From assembly GCA_003249225.1 (NCBI GenBank), contig QKJQ01000036.1:204112-268111 (forward strand): DNA of 64,000 bases. The letters are read 5' to 3'. Source of the DNA: Clostridia bacterium. Lineage in GTDB: Bacteria > Bacillota > Clostridia > Lachnospirales > Lachnospiraceae. Below are positions 55,097 to 63,372 of the stretch, in pieces. The notes below the pieces were generated by a model. The model was given only the letters and a program-made list of their open reading frames with translations, searched no databases and was not told the DNA's origin. Within the stretch, counting starts at the first letter, position 1, and every line of letters begins with the position of its first letter. Both the position numbers and the translations under genes were made by a program.

Positions 55097-56146
55097 ATGA
55101 AAAAAATAATAAAATCGGCCATCTGTTTAGTGTTGTGCTTGATTATGATAACATCAGTAGTTCCAGCAACTGTAAAGGCACAAGGATCAAGCGAGTTAGA
55201 TTATGTGATGCAAAGGGCTTATGATTTTGTACAATTTGCTTCTTTGGATTCTGAGTCTTATGGGTTAGATTATTCAGGAGAAGATATATATATATCACAA
55301 TATTTTCCTGCATATAAACTTAATGGTGATAGCATAATTGAATGTGAAGGTATAGGTTTCTATTTTATAATGAGTAATAACATTCCAATTGCAGAATTAA
55401 CTGTGATTTATGGTGAAGATGATATTACACCATCTATTCAATTCTCAACAGAGCTATCGCTTTCATATAGCGAATATAATAGTAATTCATTTACTGTAAT
55501 AATAGGGACTGAAAATTATTATTTTGCGGATTATGCAAATACGGATAAAAAAATAAGAGAAGTTAAACTTATTGAAAACACGGATATAAATATAAATACA
55601 TTAATTAGTAGTGATTCATTAATTACGACAACTTCATCTTACCCTTCTGGTTATTCAGTTTCTTTGCCAATTGTAAGTCAAGGCAATTATGGTTTATGCT
55701 GGGCAGCATGTATTTGTTCAGTTGGAGAGCATATGACGGGTACGTATCATACACCAACTTGGGTTGCTGATAAAGTGTCAATAGGATATAATGCAGGTGC
55801 CACGTGTAATCAAGTTGCTTCTGCCTTAAATACTACATATGGTTTAAATGCAACTGTTATAAATGGAGTATTATACACTTCTTCAGTGGCTGATATATTA
55901 ATGAGTGGAGAGGGTATAATAGCCTATTGCAAGCCAACTCAAAGTGCAACAAGTGCGCATAATGTGGCAATTAATGGATACAGTGCTAATTCATCAGGAT
56001 GTTATTATTCAATAATGGAACCAAATTCTTCATACTATAAAATGATGGTTAATGGAACTGACTCTAGTGGATTTAATACATATTATTTTGCGCTTTCTGA
56101 TGGAACAATATTTTATTGGTATGCAAGCATTCATGTTTATAAATAG
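55097..56146 (+). CDS. Secreted papain-like (C39-type) cysteine peptidase
   Basis: A 349-residue exported protein. The signal peptide ends at about residue 29 (TVKAQG). A propeptide-like region follows to about 190. The catalytic domain has Cys201 in YGLCWAACICS, His288 in SAHNVAINGY and Asn310 in IMEPNS, in the order of papain/C39-like peptidases. It is probably released or wall-bound and cuts proteins outside the cell. AAGGAG lies upstream of the ATG. It lies 228 bases after the small secreted protein, with no obvious terminator between. Confidence 0.85.
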   Translation: MKKIIKSAICLVLCLIMITSVVPATVKAQGSSELDYVMQRAYDFVQFASLDSESYGLDYSGEDIYISQYFPAYKLNGDSIIECEGIGFYFIMSNNIPIAELTVIYGEDDITPSIQFSTELSLSYSEYNSNSFTVIIGTENYYFADYANTDKKIREVKLIENTDININTLISSDSLITTTSSYPSGYSVSLPIVSQGNYGLCWAACICSVGEHMTGTYHTPTWVADKVSIGYNAGATCNQVASALNTTYGLNATVINGVLYTSSVADILMSGEGIIAYCKPTQSATSAHNVAINGYSANSSGCYYSIMEPNSSYYKMMVNGTDSSGFNTYYFALSDGTIFYWYASIHVYK

Positions 56147-56160
56147 GAAAGGAGAACAGA

Positions 56161-56619
56161 GTGGATAAAAAAAGCAAAAGAACAAAGAGTATTATTATAA
56201 TTGTTATTGTTACTATTGTTACTATTGTTGCTTTTGTTGGTTTATCAATTTTGATGTATAATAAAAATAGTAATTTAACAGTAAAATACAATAAGTATAT
56301 TTCGGAGCAAAAAAGTAGAAATATCACAGTTTGGAATAAAAAGTATAAAGAAAAATTTGAAGAAATGATTGAAACAGCCCAGATGAAATATAGTGGTGAT
56401 AAATCAGAATTAAATTCATATGTAAAGGCTGGAAGTTTTTCAATTGAATTTGAAACAAGTGAGGAACAAATAAAGACAATTTATACATTATATGAAGGCG
56501 TATTAATAGAATCTAAATATCAAAAAGAAGATGAAGATTTTGTTTTTTTAGAATTTGTAGTATATGATGTATCTGATGATTATTATAATATATGGGTTAA
56601 ATATTGTGAAAGTCACTAA
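56161..56619 (+). CDS. Membrane-anchored protein of unknown function
   Basis: A 152-residue protein starting at GTG 56161, with GGAGAAC upstream and 14 bases after the peptidase gene. A charged N-terminus precedes one membrane segment at about 12-34, and the external part (about 35-152) is mostly helical and acidic (EEMIETAQMKYSG). No family is recognised. Coupling to the peptidase gene suggests a partner or regulator, which is inference. Confidence 0.7.
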   Translation: MDKKSKRTKSIIIIVIVTIVTIVAFVGLSILMYNKNSNLTVKYNKYISEQKSRNITVWNKKYKEKFEEMIETAQMKYSGDKSELNSYVKAGSFSIEFETSEEQIKTIYTLYEGVLIESKYQKEDEDFVFLEFVVYDVSDDYYNIWVKYCESH

Positions 56620-56633
56620 GCAGAGACTGATAT

Positions 56634-56668
56634 ACTAACTGTTGTGTATTAAAAGCACAACAGTTAGT
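56634..56668 (+). terminator. Terminator after the secreted-protein operon
   Basis: ACTAACTGTTGTG and CACAACAGTTAGT form a perfect 13-base stem with a nine-base loop. The T-run is poor. Confidence 0.65.
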
Positions 56669-56813
56669 GAAAACAAATTAAAATTATTTTATTTGTTTCT
56701 ATTAACTAGAAATAATAATGTAAGAATGTTTGTTACTTTCATAAATTTTTAAATTTCAGTAAATATTTTGTGGAAAAACAAGATATTAAGGAGAAAGCAT
56801 TTATTATATATAG

Positions 56814-57380
56814 TTAAATCAGATGTACATGTTCTTCGATCGCCTTTTCTATCTTCTCTGAGGTAATTCCGATATATCTCTGGGTGATAGCAGCACTGCT
56901 GTGCTGCAGGAGGTTCTGCACGAGCACTATATCGTGATCATTGCTGTTATAGATGTCAGTGGCATAGTATTTCCTGAAGGAGTGCGTCCCGATATTCTCG
57001 TAGCCGAGATGATCTGCTACTTTTGCCAGGTATTTCTGTACGGTGCGCTCTGTGATCGGAAAGATTATCTCATCTTCTCTTATGTTATTCTTAAGACAGT
57101 AATTCTCTACATACTGGTAGATCTGGAAAGGGACCGTAAAGGTCCTTTTCTTTTTGGTCTTGTTCTCTGTGATGTCCAGCCGGTACCTAGACCCGTCCCG
57201 GATGATGTCTTTTAAGTGCAGGGAAAGGATGTCTTCGATCCGGAGACCGAGGTTCGCTTCCAGGACAAGCGCTGTTGCGATCCTTGGGTTCGGCCGGAAG
57301 CCGGCACCGCCTTCTCTCATCGTATTTATGATTTCTCTGTACTGTTCCGCGGTAAGTGCGGCGGTCTTTTTATTCGGCAT
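56814..57380 (-). CDS. Short tyrosine recombinase (phage-integrase family)
   Basis: A 188-residue protein that is only the catalytic domain: Arg47 (LGLRIED), His133 and Arg136 (THSFRKYYAT), His160 and the nucleophile Tyr169 (QRYIG). It lacks the arm-binding and core-binding domains of full integrases. ATG 57380 has GAGGTAAAAACC upstream. It could be an integrase shortened by deletion or a DNA-invertase-like enzyme. No intact mobile element is seen around it. Confidence 0.88.
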   Translation of the reverse strand: MPNKKTAALTAEQYREIINTMREGGAGFRPNPRIATALVLEANLGLRIEDILSLHLKDIIRDGSRYRLDITENKTKKKRTFTVPFQIYQYVENYCLKNNIREDEIIFPITERTVQKYLAKVADHLGYENIGTHSFRKYYATDIYNSNDHDIVLVQNLLQHSSAAITQRYIGITSEKIEKAIEEHVHLI

Positions 57381-57460
57381 GGTTTTTACCTCAGAGTTCG
57401 TATTTTGTTTGATTAAAGTTCGTATAATATACATTATAACTCAGGAATGTCATAAAAACA

Positions 57461-57498
57461 ATAAAAAAGAGTACGTATAATAGTCATTATACGTACTC
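57461..57498 (-). terminator. Terminator of the fic gene
   Basis: GAGTACGTATAAT and ATTATACGTACTC form a perfect 13-base stem; on the minus strand TTTTTT follows. It separates the fic gene from the recombinase. Confidence 0.78.
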
Positions 57499-57622
57499 CG
57501 ATTTAGAAAGTTTTATATGTAAAATTTACACTCACAAAGTACTGAAGGGAATAATTGCTTTGCAAGTCCCTTGAATAGTTCATAAAATTTGTATTTTGAT
57601 CTACTCTTCTGATAACGGCTAC

Positions 57623-58672
57623 TTACTTGATTTTTACATATCCAGTTGCCGGCCCCGATCCAACTTTTTTTATATATCCTTCCGTAAGAAGGTCCTTTAG
57701 TGTCCTTTCTACTGTCGTTATGCTTATATCAGGAAACGTATCCAGTATATCTTTCTTTGTCACTTTTCCAAGCTTACTTTCTATTACCGCTCTTATCCTA
57801 TCTGGTTTTGAGAGGTTCTTATCTCGCAGGAGTCTTATACGAGACTCGAAGTCCTTATGAGTTTTTTCAAGTATCCCAAGATAATATCCTACAAATGGCT
57901 CATAGCGATTCTCATTTTCATGCCAGCCAAAGGAGCTGTCCTGCAGCGTTTCGTAATAAGTTTCTTTTGTCTGTTCAATTATCGCCTCAATACTGATGTA
58001 TTTCCCGGCAATATATCCAGCCTTATACAATAAAAGAAGTGTCAATAACCGGCTCATTCTTCCATTCCCATCGCTGAATGGATGGATACAAAGAAAATCC
58101 AGTACGAACATCGGGATCAGGAGCAGCTTATCCAGAACATTGCTATTCCAACTCTTATTAAATTTGTCACACAGTTCTATCATTGCTTCTGACACTTGAA
58201 ATGCCGGGACGGGCCTGAATCTTACTCTGCTTTCTCCATCGACGGTCTCAGCAATGACATTGTCAGCTATTTTGTAATGTCCGCCAGTTTCCCCTTCTGA
58301 GAAGGAATAGAGATCCCTGTGCAACTGAAGTATGATTCCTGGGGTCAAGTCGATATGATCGTAGCTTTCTTGAATCGTTGTAAGCACTTCTCGGTATCCG
58401 GCAATCTCTTGTTCTGATCTATTTTCTGGTGCGGTCCTCTTTTTCACTAATTCTTCTAGTCTTTTATCTGATGTGTATATCCCTTCTATTCGATTAGATG
58501 CTCCTGTGCTCTGGATCTTCGCTACTTCGAGAAGGGACGAGAGGGAGTCTTGTTCTGCCTCAAGGAATAATTCCTGTTTCCCCTTATGCTCATGCAGGCT
58601 CGTAAGCATGAATACAAGGGATGGCGTCAGCAATTGTGTTTGTGGAACTAATGAATAATCGTAATATCGCAT
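57623..58672 (-). CDS. Fic family protein
   Basis: A 349-residue protein. The Fic motif HPFSDGNGRMSRL (His197) is complete, so it should transfer AMP or a related group to a hydroxyl on a target protein. The N-terminal helical region contains EGIYTSDKRLEELVK with an S/T-x-x-x-E/G-like motif (ASNRIEGI), the inhibitory helix type found inside many Fic proteins, and the C-terminus (about 285-345) is a winged-helix-like domain. GAGGTAG lies upstream of the ATG. It is next to the recombinase, in the same orientation. Confidence 0.92.
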   Translation of the reverse strand: MRYYDYSLVPQTQLLTPSLVFMLTSLHEHKGKQELFLEAEQDSLSSLLEVAKIQSTGASNRIEGIYTSDKRLEELVKKRTAPENRSEQEIAGYREVLTTIQESYDHIDLTPGIILQLHRDLYSFSEGETGGHYKIADNVIAETVDGESRVRFRPVPAFQVSEAMIELCDKFNKSWNSNVLDKLLLIPMFVLDFLCIHPFSDGNGRMSRLLTLLLLYKAGYIAGKYISIEAIIEQTKETYYETLQDSSFGWHENENRYEPFVGYYLGILEKTHKDFESRIRLLRDKNLSKPDRIRAVIESKLGKVTKKDILDTFPDISITTVERTLKDLLTEGYIKKVGSGPATGYVKIK

Positions 58673-58697
58673 CTTATCTACCTCATTTTTGTATTTA

Positions 58698-58733
58698 CTG
58701 CATCATTATAACATGTATTGATGCAGATATCAA
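58698..58733 (-). promoter_or_regulatory. Promoter of fic with an embedded palindrome
   Basis: On the minus strand TTGATA (58733-58728) and TATAAT (58710-58705) are 17 bases apart. CTGCATCA and TGATGCAG (58698-58705 and 58719-58726) form an eight-base inverted repeat spanning the spacer and the -10. This suits a repressor, possibly Fic's own winged-helix domain. Confidence 0.6.
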
Positions 58734-59486
58734 GCAAATGAGGCAGATTAATGTTAATGTATTACATGTGGTGTCTGTTAAGCTATTCTACTGTTGCCGA
58801 GGGTATAACAAGGTTATGAAAACTACAAGCTATAATACAAGCATCTAAATGGTGAACTTTCTTTAAACCTGTCGCAAATCTATTAGCTGTCGCAACAATT
58901 CCGAATATTTCTATTGCATTTGGATACGATAACAATAATTATTTCCGTATCATATTCATTTAAGTTGCGTATTTTAAAATTCCTTGTTTGTGATATTTCC
59001 TTTGCTGGAACCAAATCACCACTTCTACTATAGGGCATATCTGAATAATATCTGGGTGTTTTTCTCAGGCCTCCCATTATTCTTACTCATCAAGGAATCA
59101 TCTATATATTTTGTATCCCTGATAAAATAAAAATCAATAATAAACTTGGCAAATGTTGTAAACGACCATTTGTATGTTGTGAACGACCAGTGAAACGTAG
59201 TGAACAGAATGGTTTTGGTGACAATAGATTTTAAAGCACACTATGGTGAAACAAAAAAGTTAAGCAAGAATGCAAATATCACGATGATTATTAAATGAAG
59301 TATAGCAAAAGCACTGTAAAAATAGTAAAATAGAAAAAAAGAAACAAAAACAAAAAAATAGTAGATAAAAGTGTGACCATCTCCATCCTAAGACCGTCTA
59401 TAGTAGTGAAGGCAAGTAAGAATCACAGAGGAAAGTCATAAAATGAGAATAATCCCGATGCGGATAACAGAAAGGACGAAATAAAA
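58734..59486. other. Gap with mobile-element debris and a 21-bp triple repeat
   Basis: A minus-strand fragment (about 58883-59077; SDMPYSRSGDLVPAKEISQT) is open but unrecognised. GTTGTAAACGACCA, GTTGTGAACGACCA and GTAGTGAACAG start at 59155, 59176 and 59197, exactly 21 bases apart. Such tandem repeats resemble the multiple terminal repeats of IS21-type elements, but no transposase is present. Confidence 0.5.
59372..59400 (+). promoter_or_regulatory. Candidate ECF sigma promoter of the cystatin-lipoprotein operon
   Basis: TGTGACC (59372-59378) and CGTCTA (59395-59400) are 16 bases apart. The pattern of an AAC/ACC-type -35 and a CGTC -10 is typical of ECF promoters, so the sigma factor of this operon may drive its own transcription. 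Confidence 0.5.
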
Positions 59487-60731
59487 ATGAAGATGAAGAA
59501 AATTATGAAAAAAATTTCAGTAATGGTTTTAGGATTAACAATGGCAGCTGCTTTGACAGCATGCTCAAATGCAACGTCAAATAAACAAACAGATAATACT
59601 GTAGGAACAGAGAATGGCACAGGAACAGAGAATAATACCGGGACAGAGAATACAGCAGATGATGAGGTTGTATTATATACGGATACAAATGTTGTTGGAG
59701 GCTGGGAGAATAATCAGGGAAGCGTGAAGCCTGAGGATAACGAAGCAGCACAGGCAGCATTTGAGAAAGCGACAGAGCTTCTTGTTGGTTATGAATATGA
59801 AGTTATCGCTTATCTTGGTTCACAGATCGTACAGGGAACAAATTATGCATATCTTTGCAAAGGGACTCCGGTAGTTTTGGATGCAGAGTCGGAATACTGC
59901 CTTTTGAATGTTTATGAGGATCTGGAAGGCAATGCTGAAATCACAGGCATGGAGCAGCTTCTTGATGTGGGAAGCGAAGACATGATGGGAGGCTGGTCTT
60001 ATAACCAGGGTGAAGCAGCGATGGAAGATAATGAAGACATAAGCAGTGCTTTTGATAGAGCCCTGGAAGGACTTGTCGGAGTCAGTTATGAACCACTTTT
60101 TTTCCTTGGAAGCCAGGTGGTAGCAGGCAGCAATTACGCCGTATTCTGCTCAAAAGCACCGGTTGTTCCGGATGCTGAAAAAAGCTTCTGCATAGCTTAT
60201 ATTTATGAGGACCTGGAAGGAAATGCATCACTCACCGAGGTTGCCGATGTAGATCTTACAGCAGAAAGTGAAAGCACTGACGAAACGGATAGCGCAGGGG
60301 CGATTGGCGGAGTACAGATAGCGAATCCTTTTATGGAAGTCGCTACACTTGCAGAAGCTGGTGCAGTTACCGGCTTTGAACTTAACGTTCCGGCGGCTCC
60401 CGCAGAGTATCCGGATATGACGATACAGGTCATGAATCAATCCATGATCGAAGTGATATTTACGAACAAAGCAAATGAAACAGAAGCAGGACAGGACGAG
60501 GGCTACCGTATTCGCAAGGCTTCTGGTTCCGAGGATATCAGCGGAGACTACAATGAATATGCGAATGTATATACAGAAACAATCAATGGATGTGAAGTAA
60601 CATTGAAAGGCAATGATGAGAATGTATCGGTTGCTGTCTGGAGTGTTGATGGATATGCCTATTCTGTTACGGCTGAGACTCATCCTTTGTCCCATGAGGT
60701 TATGACAGAAGTTATCAATTCTGTAAAATAA
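59487..60731 (+). CDS. Lipoprotein with two cystatin-like domains and a DUF4367-like tail domain
   Basis: A 414-residue exported protein. The signal peptide ends in LTAC (lipobox, Cys26). A TEN-rich linker (about 30-55) precedes two copies of a cystatin-like domain (about 65-155 and 165-255). Each has the QxVxG loop of cystatins: Q113-IVQG in LGSQIVQGTNYAYLC and Q210-VVAG in LGSQVVAGSNYAVFC, and each opens GGW. The final domain (about 285-414) is clearly related to the outer domain of the DUF4367 protein two genes on (IRKASGSEDISGDYNEYA). Cystatins inhibit papain-like peptidases; inhibition of the peptidase at 55.1 kb is possible but unproven. Confidence 0.82.
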   Translation: MKMKKIMKKISVMVLGLTMAAALTACSNATSNKQTDNTVGTENGTGTENNTGTENTADDEVVLYTDTNVVGGWENNQGSVKPEDNEAAQAAFEKATELLVGYEYEVIAYLGSQIVQGTNYAYLCKGTPVVLDAESEYCLLNVYEDLEGNAEITGMEQLLDVGSEDMMGGWSYNQGEAAMEDNEDISSAFDRALEGLVGVSYEPLFFLGSQVVAGSNYAVFCSKAPVVPDAEKSFCIAYIYEDLEGNASLTEVADVDLTAESESTDETDSAGAIGGVQIANPFMEVATLAEAGAVTGFELNVPAAPAEYPDMTIQVMNQSMIEVIFTNKANETEAGQDEGYRIRKASGSEDISGDYNEYANVYTETINGCEVTLKGNDENVSVAVWSVDGYAYSVTAETHPLSHEVMTEVINSVK

Positions 60732-60743
60732 GGTGATGTGTGA

Positions 60744-61304
60744 ATTGAAGATCAAACAATTATAGACCTCTATTTTGAAAGATCGGAGAATGCTATAACA
60801 GAGACGAAACAAAAATACGGACGACTGCTAAAAGGGATAGCACTTGGTATCGTTAAAAGCCTGCCGGATGCGGAAGAGTGTGAGAATGATACCTATATGA
60901 AAGCATGGAACTCGATTCCGCCTGTACGACCCTTGGTATTTTCAGCGTTTCTCTCAAAGATCATCAGGAATCTGTCACTAGACAGATATGCTTATAGTCA
61001 TGCAGAAAAAAGGGGCAGTGGAGAAATTCCACTGCTCCTTGACGAACTTTCTGAATGCATTCCTGACGAGAAAAACGCTGCTGGGTATGAGGACAAGGAG
61101 GAGCTTAAAAGCATTCTTAATGCATTTCTTGGAAGCCTAGCGACGGATGCTAGGAATATTTTTATAAGAAGATACTGGTTCGGTGACTCGGTTCAGGAGA
61201 TTTCTGCTTATTCCGGTTTTGGGGCGAGTAAGATCAAAATGAGTCTGATGCGATCAAGAAAGGAACTAAAAGCAGCACTGGAAAAGGAGGGATATACCGT
61301 ATGA
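60744..61304 (+). CDS. ECF-like RNA polymerase sigma factor, probable ATT start
   Basis: A 186-residue sigma factor: region 2 includes DAEECENDTYMKAWNSIPP and region 4 includes FGDSVQEISAYSGFGASKIK. Homology with related factors (which begin MEDxxII) points to ATT at 60744, followed by GAAGATCAAACAATTATAG; an in-frame TGA lies just before it. AAGGTGAT is placed six bases upstream, as a working site should be. No ATG, GTG or TTG in frame exists before the ATG at 60897, which would remove much of region 2. The gene overlaps the DUF4367 gene by four bases. Confidence 0.78.
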   Translation: MEDQTIIDLYFERSENAITETKQKYGRLLKGIALGIVKSLPDAEECENDTYMKAWNSIPPVRPLVFSAFLSKIIRNLSLDRYAYSHAEKRGSGEIPLLLDELSECIPDEKNAAGYEDKEELKSILNAFLGSLATDARNIFIRRYWFGDSVQEISAYSGFGASKIKMSLMRSRKELKAALEKEGYTV

Positions 61305-61942
61305 AAAGAGTAAAGGACTCCAAAGAACTCCTCTATGCGCTCACCGATGCGAACGATGCCTATATTCAGGATGCAATCGAGTTCGCGGCGAACAAGGGAA
61401 CGAAAGAAAAAGGAGAACTTCTTTTCTTTCAACGTGCAATCAAAATAGCAGGTGTCGCTGCGGCATGTTTTATACTTATCTTTGCAGGATATCACCTGAT
61501 CGGCACGAACCAGACAGCAGAACCTGATGTGGATATATTGACCGTTGCGAGTCCATACGTGGTGGTCGAAGAAATGTCAGAAGCGGAGGCTTTGGCCGGA
61601 TTTCGTATGGAGCTGCCCGAAGCACAGGAACCGTATTCCAAAATCATAATTACAGTAATTAATGGTACGATGATTGAAGCAGCTTATACAACAACACAAG
61701 ATACAGACACGGGTTATTATATCCGCAAGGCAGAAGGTACCAAGGATGTTAGTGGTGATACCAACGAATATGCGCAGACCGAGCTTGTAATGGTGGAAGA
61801 TATAAGTGTTACCTTGAAGGGGGACGACAACAGCTGGTCCGTTGCGACCTGGTCGGTGGGCGGATATAGCTATGCAATCGGCAGCCAGGATCATCCGATG
61901 ACGAAGGAACAGATCACGGCGCTGGTCCAAAAAGTGAAGTGA
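61301..61942 (+). CDS. Membrane-anchored DUF4367 protein, probable anti-sigma factor
   Basis: A 213-residue protein with a cytoplasmic N-terminus (about 1-44), one membrane segment (about 48-66) and an external domain of about 145 residues related to the tail domain of the upstream cystatin-like lipoprotein. The motifs GFRMELPEAQEPYSKIIIT, IRKAEGTKDVSGDTNEYAQ and NSWSVATWSVGGYSYA line up one for one. The start ATG overlaps the sigma stop (ATGA). It should hold the sigma factor at the membrane. Confidence 0.85.
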   Translation: MKRVKDSKELLYALTDANDAYIQDAIEFAANKGTKEKGELLFFQRAIKIAGVAAACFILIFAGYHLIGTNQTAEPDVDILTVASPYVVVEEMSEAEALAGFRMELPEAQEPYSKIIITVINGTMIEAAYTTTQDTDTGYYIRKAEGTKDVSGDTNEYAQTELVMVEDISVTLKGDDNSWSVATWSVGGYSYAIGSQDHPMTKEQITALVQKVK

Positions 61943-62226
61943 TACACCCCCAAAAAATACACCCCCCAAGATATAACCTTAAAGATATAACTCCAAAGAT
62001 ATAACCCCATAGAAATAACCCACACGATACAGGTAAAGCGGTAGAAGCTACATGATACAGGCAGAATCATACAGGCAGAATCATACGGGCAGAATCATAT
62101 AAGGTAAAAAGGTACAGGTAGACGATTCAAAGAAGTTGGTGTCAGAGACACATAGCATTTAAGCTTACGAAGTCTTAACCAATCTCAAAGCGATAGGCAT
62201 CGGGGGAACCGTGCAGGAAGGAAACC
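61941..62226 (+). repeat. Gap with two sets of short tandem repeats
   Basis: AAGATATAAC-type units recur between 61968 and 62020. ACAGGCAGAATCAT occurs at 62057, 62071 and, with one change, 62085, exactly 14 bases apart. No gene is supported in the gap. Confidence 0.7.
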
Positions 62227-62643
62227 ATGGAAACAGGAATAAAGAAGCGGGTACATGAATTATATTGGGAGCATGATATCAATTGCGCAAGAACAACCTT
62301 AACTTGTCTTAGTGAGATATATCATGTTAAACTTGAAGAGCAGACAGTACATGCAGCGATTGGTCTGCATGGAGCCGGAGGCTTTCGGGCGCAATGCGGT
62401 TTGGTGGAAGGAGCCTTGATGTTCCTTGGGATTTATTTTGCACAGGAAGGAAGATCCGATGCAGAGATCGCTTCTCTTTGTTATCAGTTTGCCGAGGAAT
62501 TTACAGACAAATATGGATCACTGCGATGTTATGATTTGCGGCCGGGTGGATTCAGCGAAAATGATCCGCCGCACGCCTGCGAAGAACTAACGGGTGATGC
62601 AATTGAATTTTCGAGTGCATTCATAGACAAACAAATAAAGTAA
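62227..62643 (+). CDS. C_GCAxxG_C_C family redox-type protein
   Basis: A 138-residue protein with the family spacing of Cys residues: INCARTTLTCLSE near the start, then GAGGFRAQCGLVEGALMFLG in the C-G-C-A-x-x-G place (here RAQCGLVEG), then LRCYDL and HACEEL. The group is thought to hold a metal or take part in electron transfer, but its role is not established. AAGGAAACC lies upstream of the ATG. It has no obvious operon partner. Confidence 0.75.
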   Translation: METGIKKRVHELYWEHDINCARTTLTCLSEIYHVKLEEQTVHAAIGLHGAGGFRAQCGLVEGALMFLGIYFAQEGRSDAEIASLCYQFAEEFTDKYGSLRCYDLRPGGFSENDPPHACEELTGDAIEFSSAFIDKQIK

Positions 62644-62703
62644 GTGTAATGAAAAATATACCGTTTCTGTAACCGTTAAAATCCAAACAAAGGAGATTCG
62701 ACG

Positions 62704-63279
62704 ATGAGCCAGACGTATTTTTGTTATAACTGTGGAAAGATAGTACCGAAAGGGGCGCAGTTTTGTAGCTCCTGTGGTGCACCAATTTCAAGTGAACCGG
62801 GGAATGCCCCCATACAGCCCCTTACACAGAATTCTCAGCAGCAAAATGTAAAACGAAACAGCAGGCGTATTTCCATACCGGCAGTTATTCTTGGAATACT
62901 GCTTCTTCTGTTTGGCCTGCGTATCCCGATCCTTGGACTATTTGGAACCAGCACGAGTGCAGTCGTTACCGATACCAGACAGATCGTTGATTCGACCAGT
63001 GATAAAATGGATTATAATTATTCCATTACTTATTCCTATACGGATCAAAACGGCAAAGATCACACTTCATCCTATCAGATGAACAAAGTTTACAACAGCA
63101 GTTCTCTTCCTGGCATCAATTCCACCATCAGCGTAAAATACCTGCCCGCAGTACCCTTCATCAGTGTAACAAGCGCACAGAGCAATGGTATTGGCGCATT
63201 GATCCTTATGGGATTAGGGCTTTTACTGATCATACTTGGGTTTAGCGGTAAAGTGTCGATTTCAATGAGACACAGGTAA
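62704..63279 (+). CDS. Zinc-ribbon and DUF3592 membrane protein
   Basis: A 191-residue protein. The N-terminal zinc ribbon has two CxxC pairs (YFCYNCG and FCSSCGAP). A membrane segment at about 55-80 follows. The DUF3592 domain then lies outside or in the wall (about 85-155, with TYSYTDQNGKDHTSSYQMN), and a final segment spans about 160-183. AAGGAG lies upstream of the ATG. The function is unknown. Confidence 0.82.
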   Translation: MSQTYFCYNCGKIVPKGAQFCSSCGAPISSEPGNAPIQPLTQNSQQQNVKRNSRRISIPAVILGILLLLFGLRIPILGLFGTSTSAVVTDTRQIVDSTSDKMDYNYSITYSYTDQNGKDHTSSYQMNKVYNSSSLPGINSTISVKYLPAVPFISVTSAQSNGIGALILMGLGLLLIILGFSGKVSISMRHR

Positions 63280-63372
63280 AGAACATAACATGGAATCTTT
63301 ACCATGGGATCTTTACCATAGTATATAACGAGAGTAAAGATAATAAAATGTCTTACATCGTTTCATTGCAGT

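Noticed and set aside
62110..62226. Riboswitch before the C_GCAxxG_C_C gene
   Set aside because: GC-rich short blocks are present but match no class I can name.
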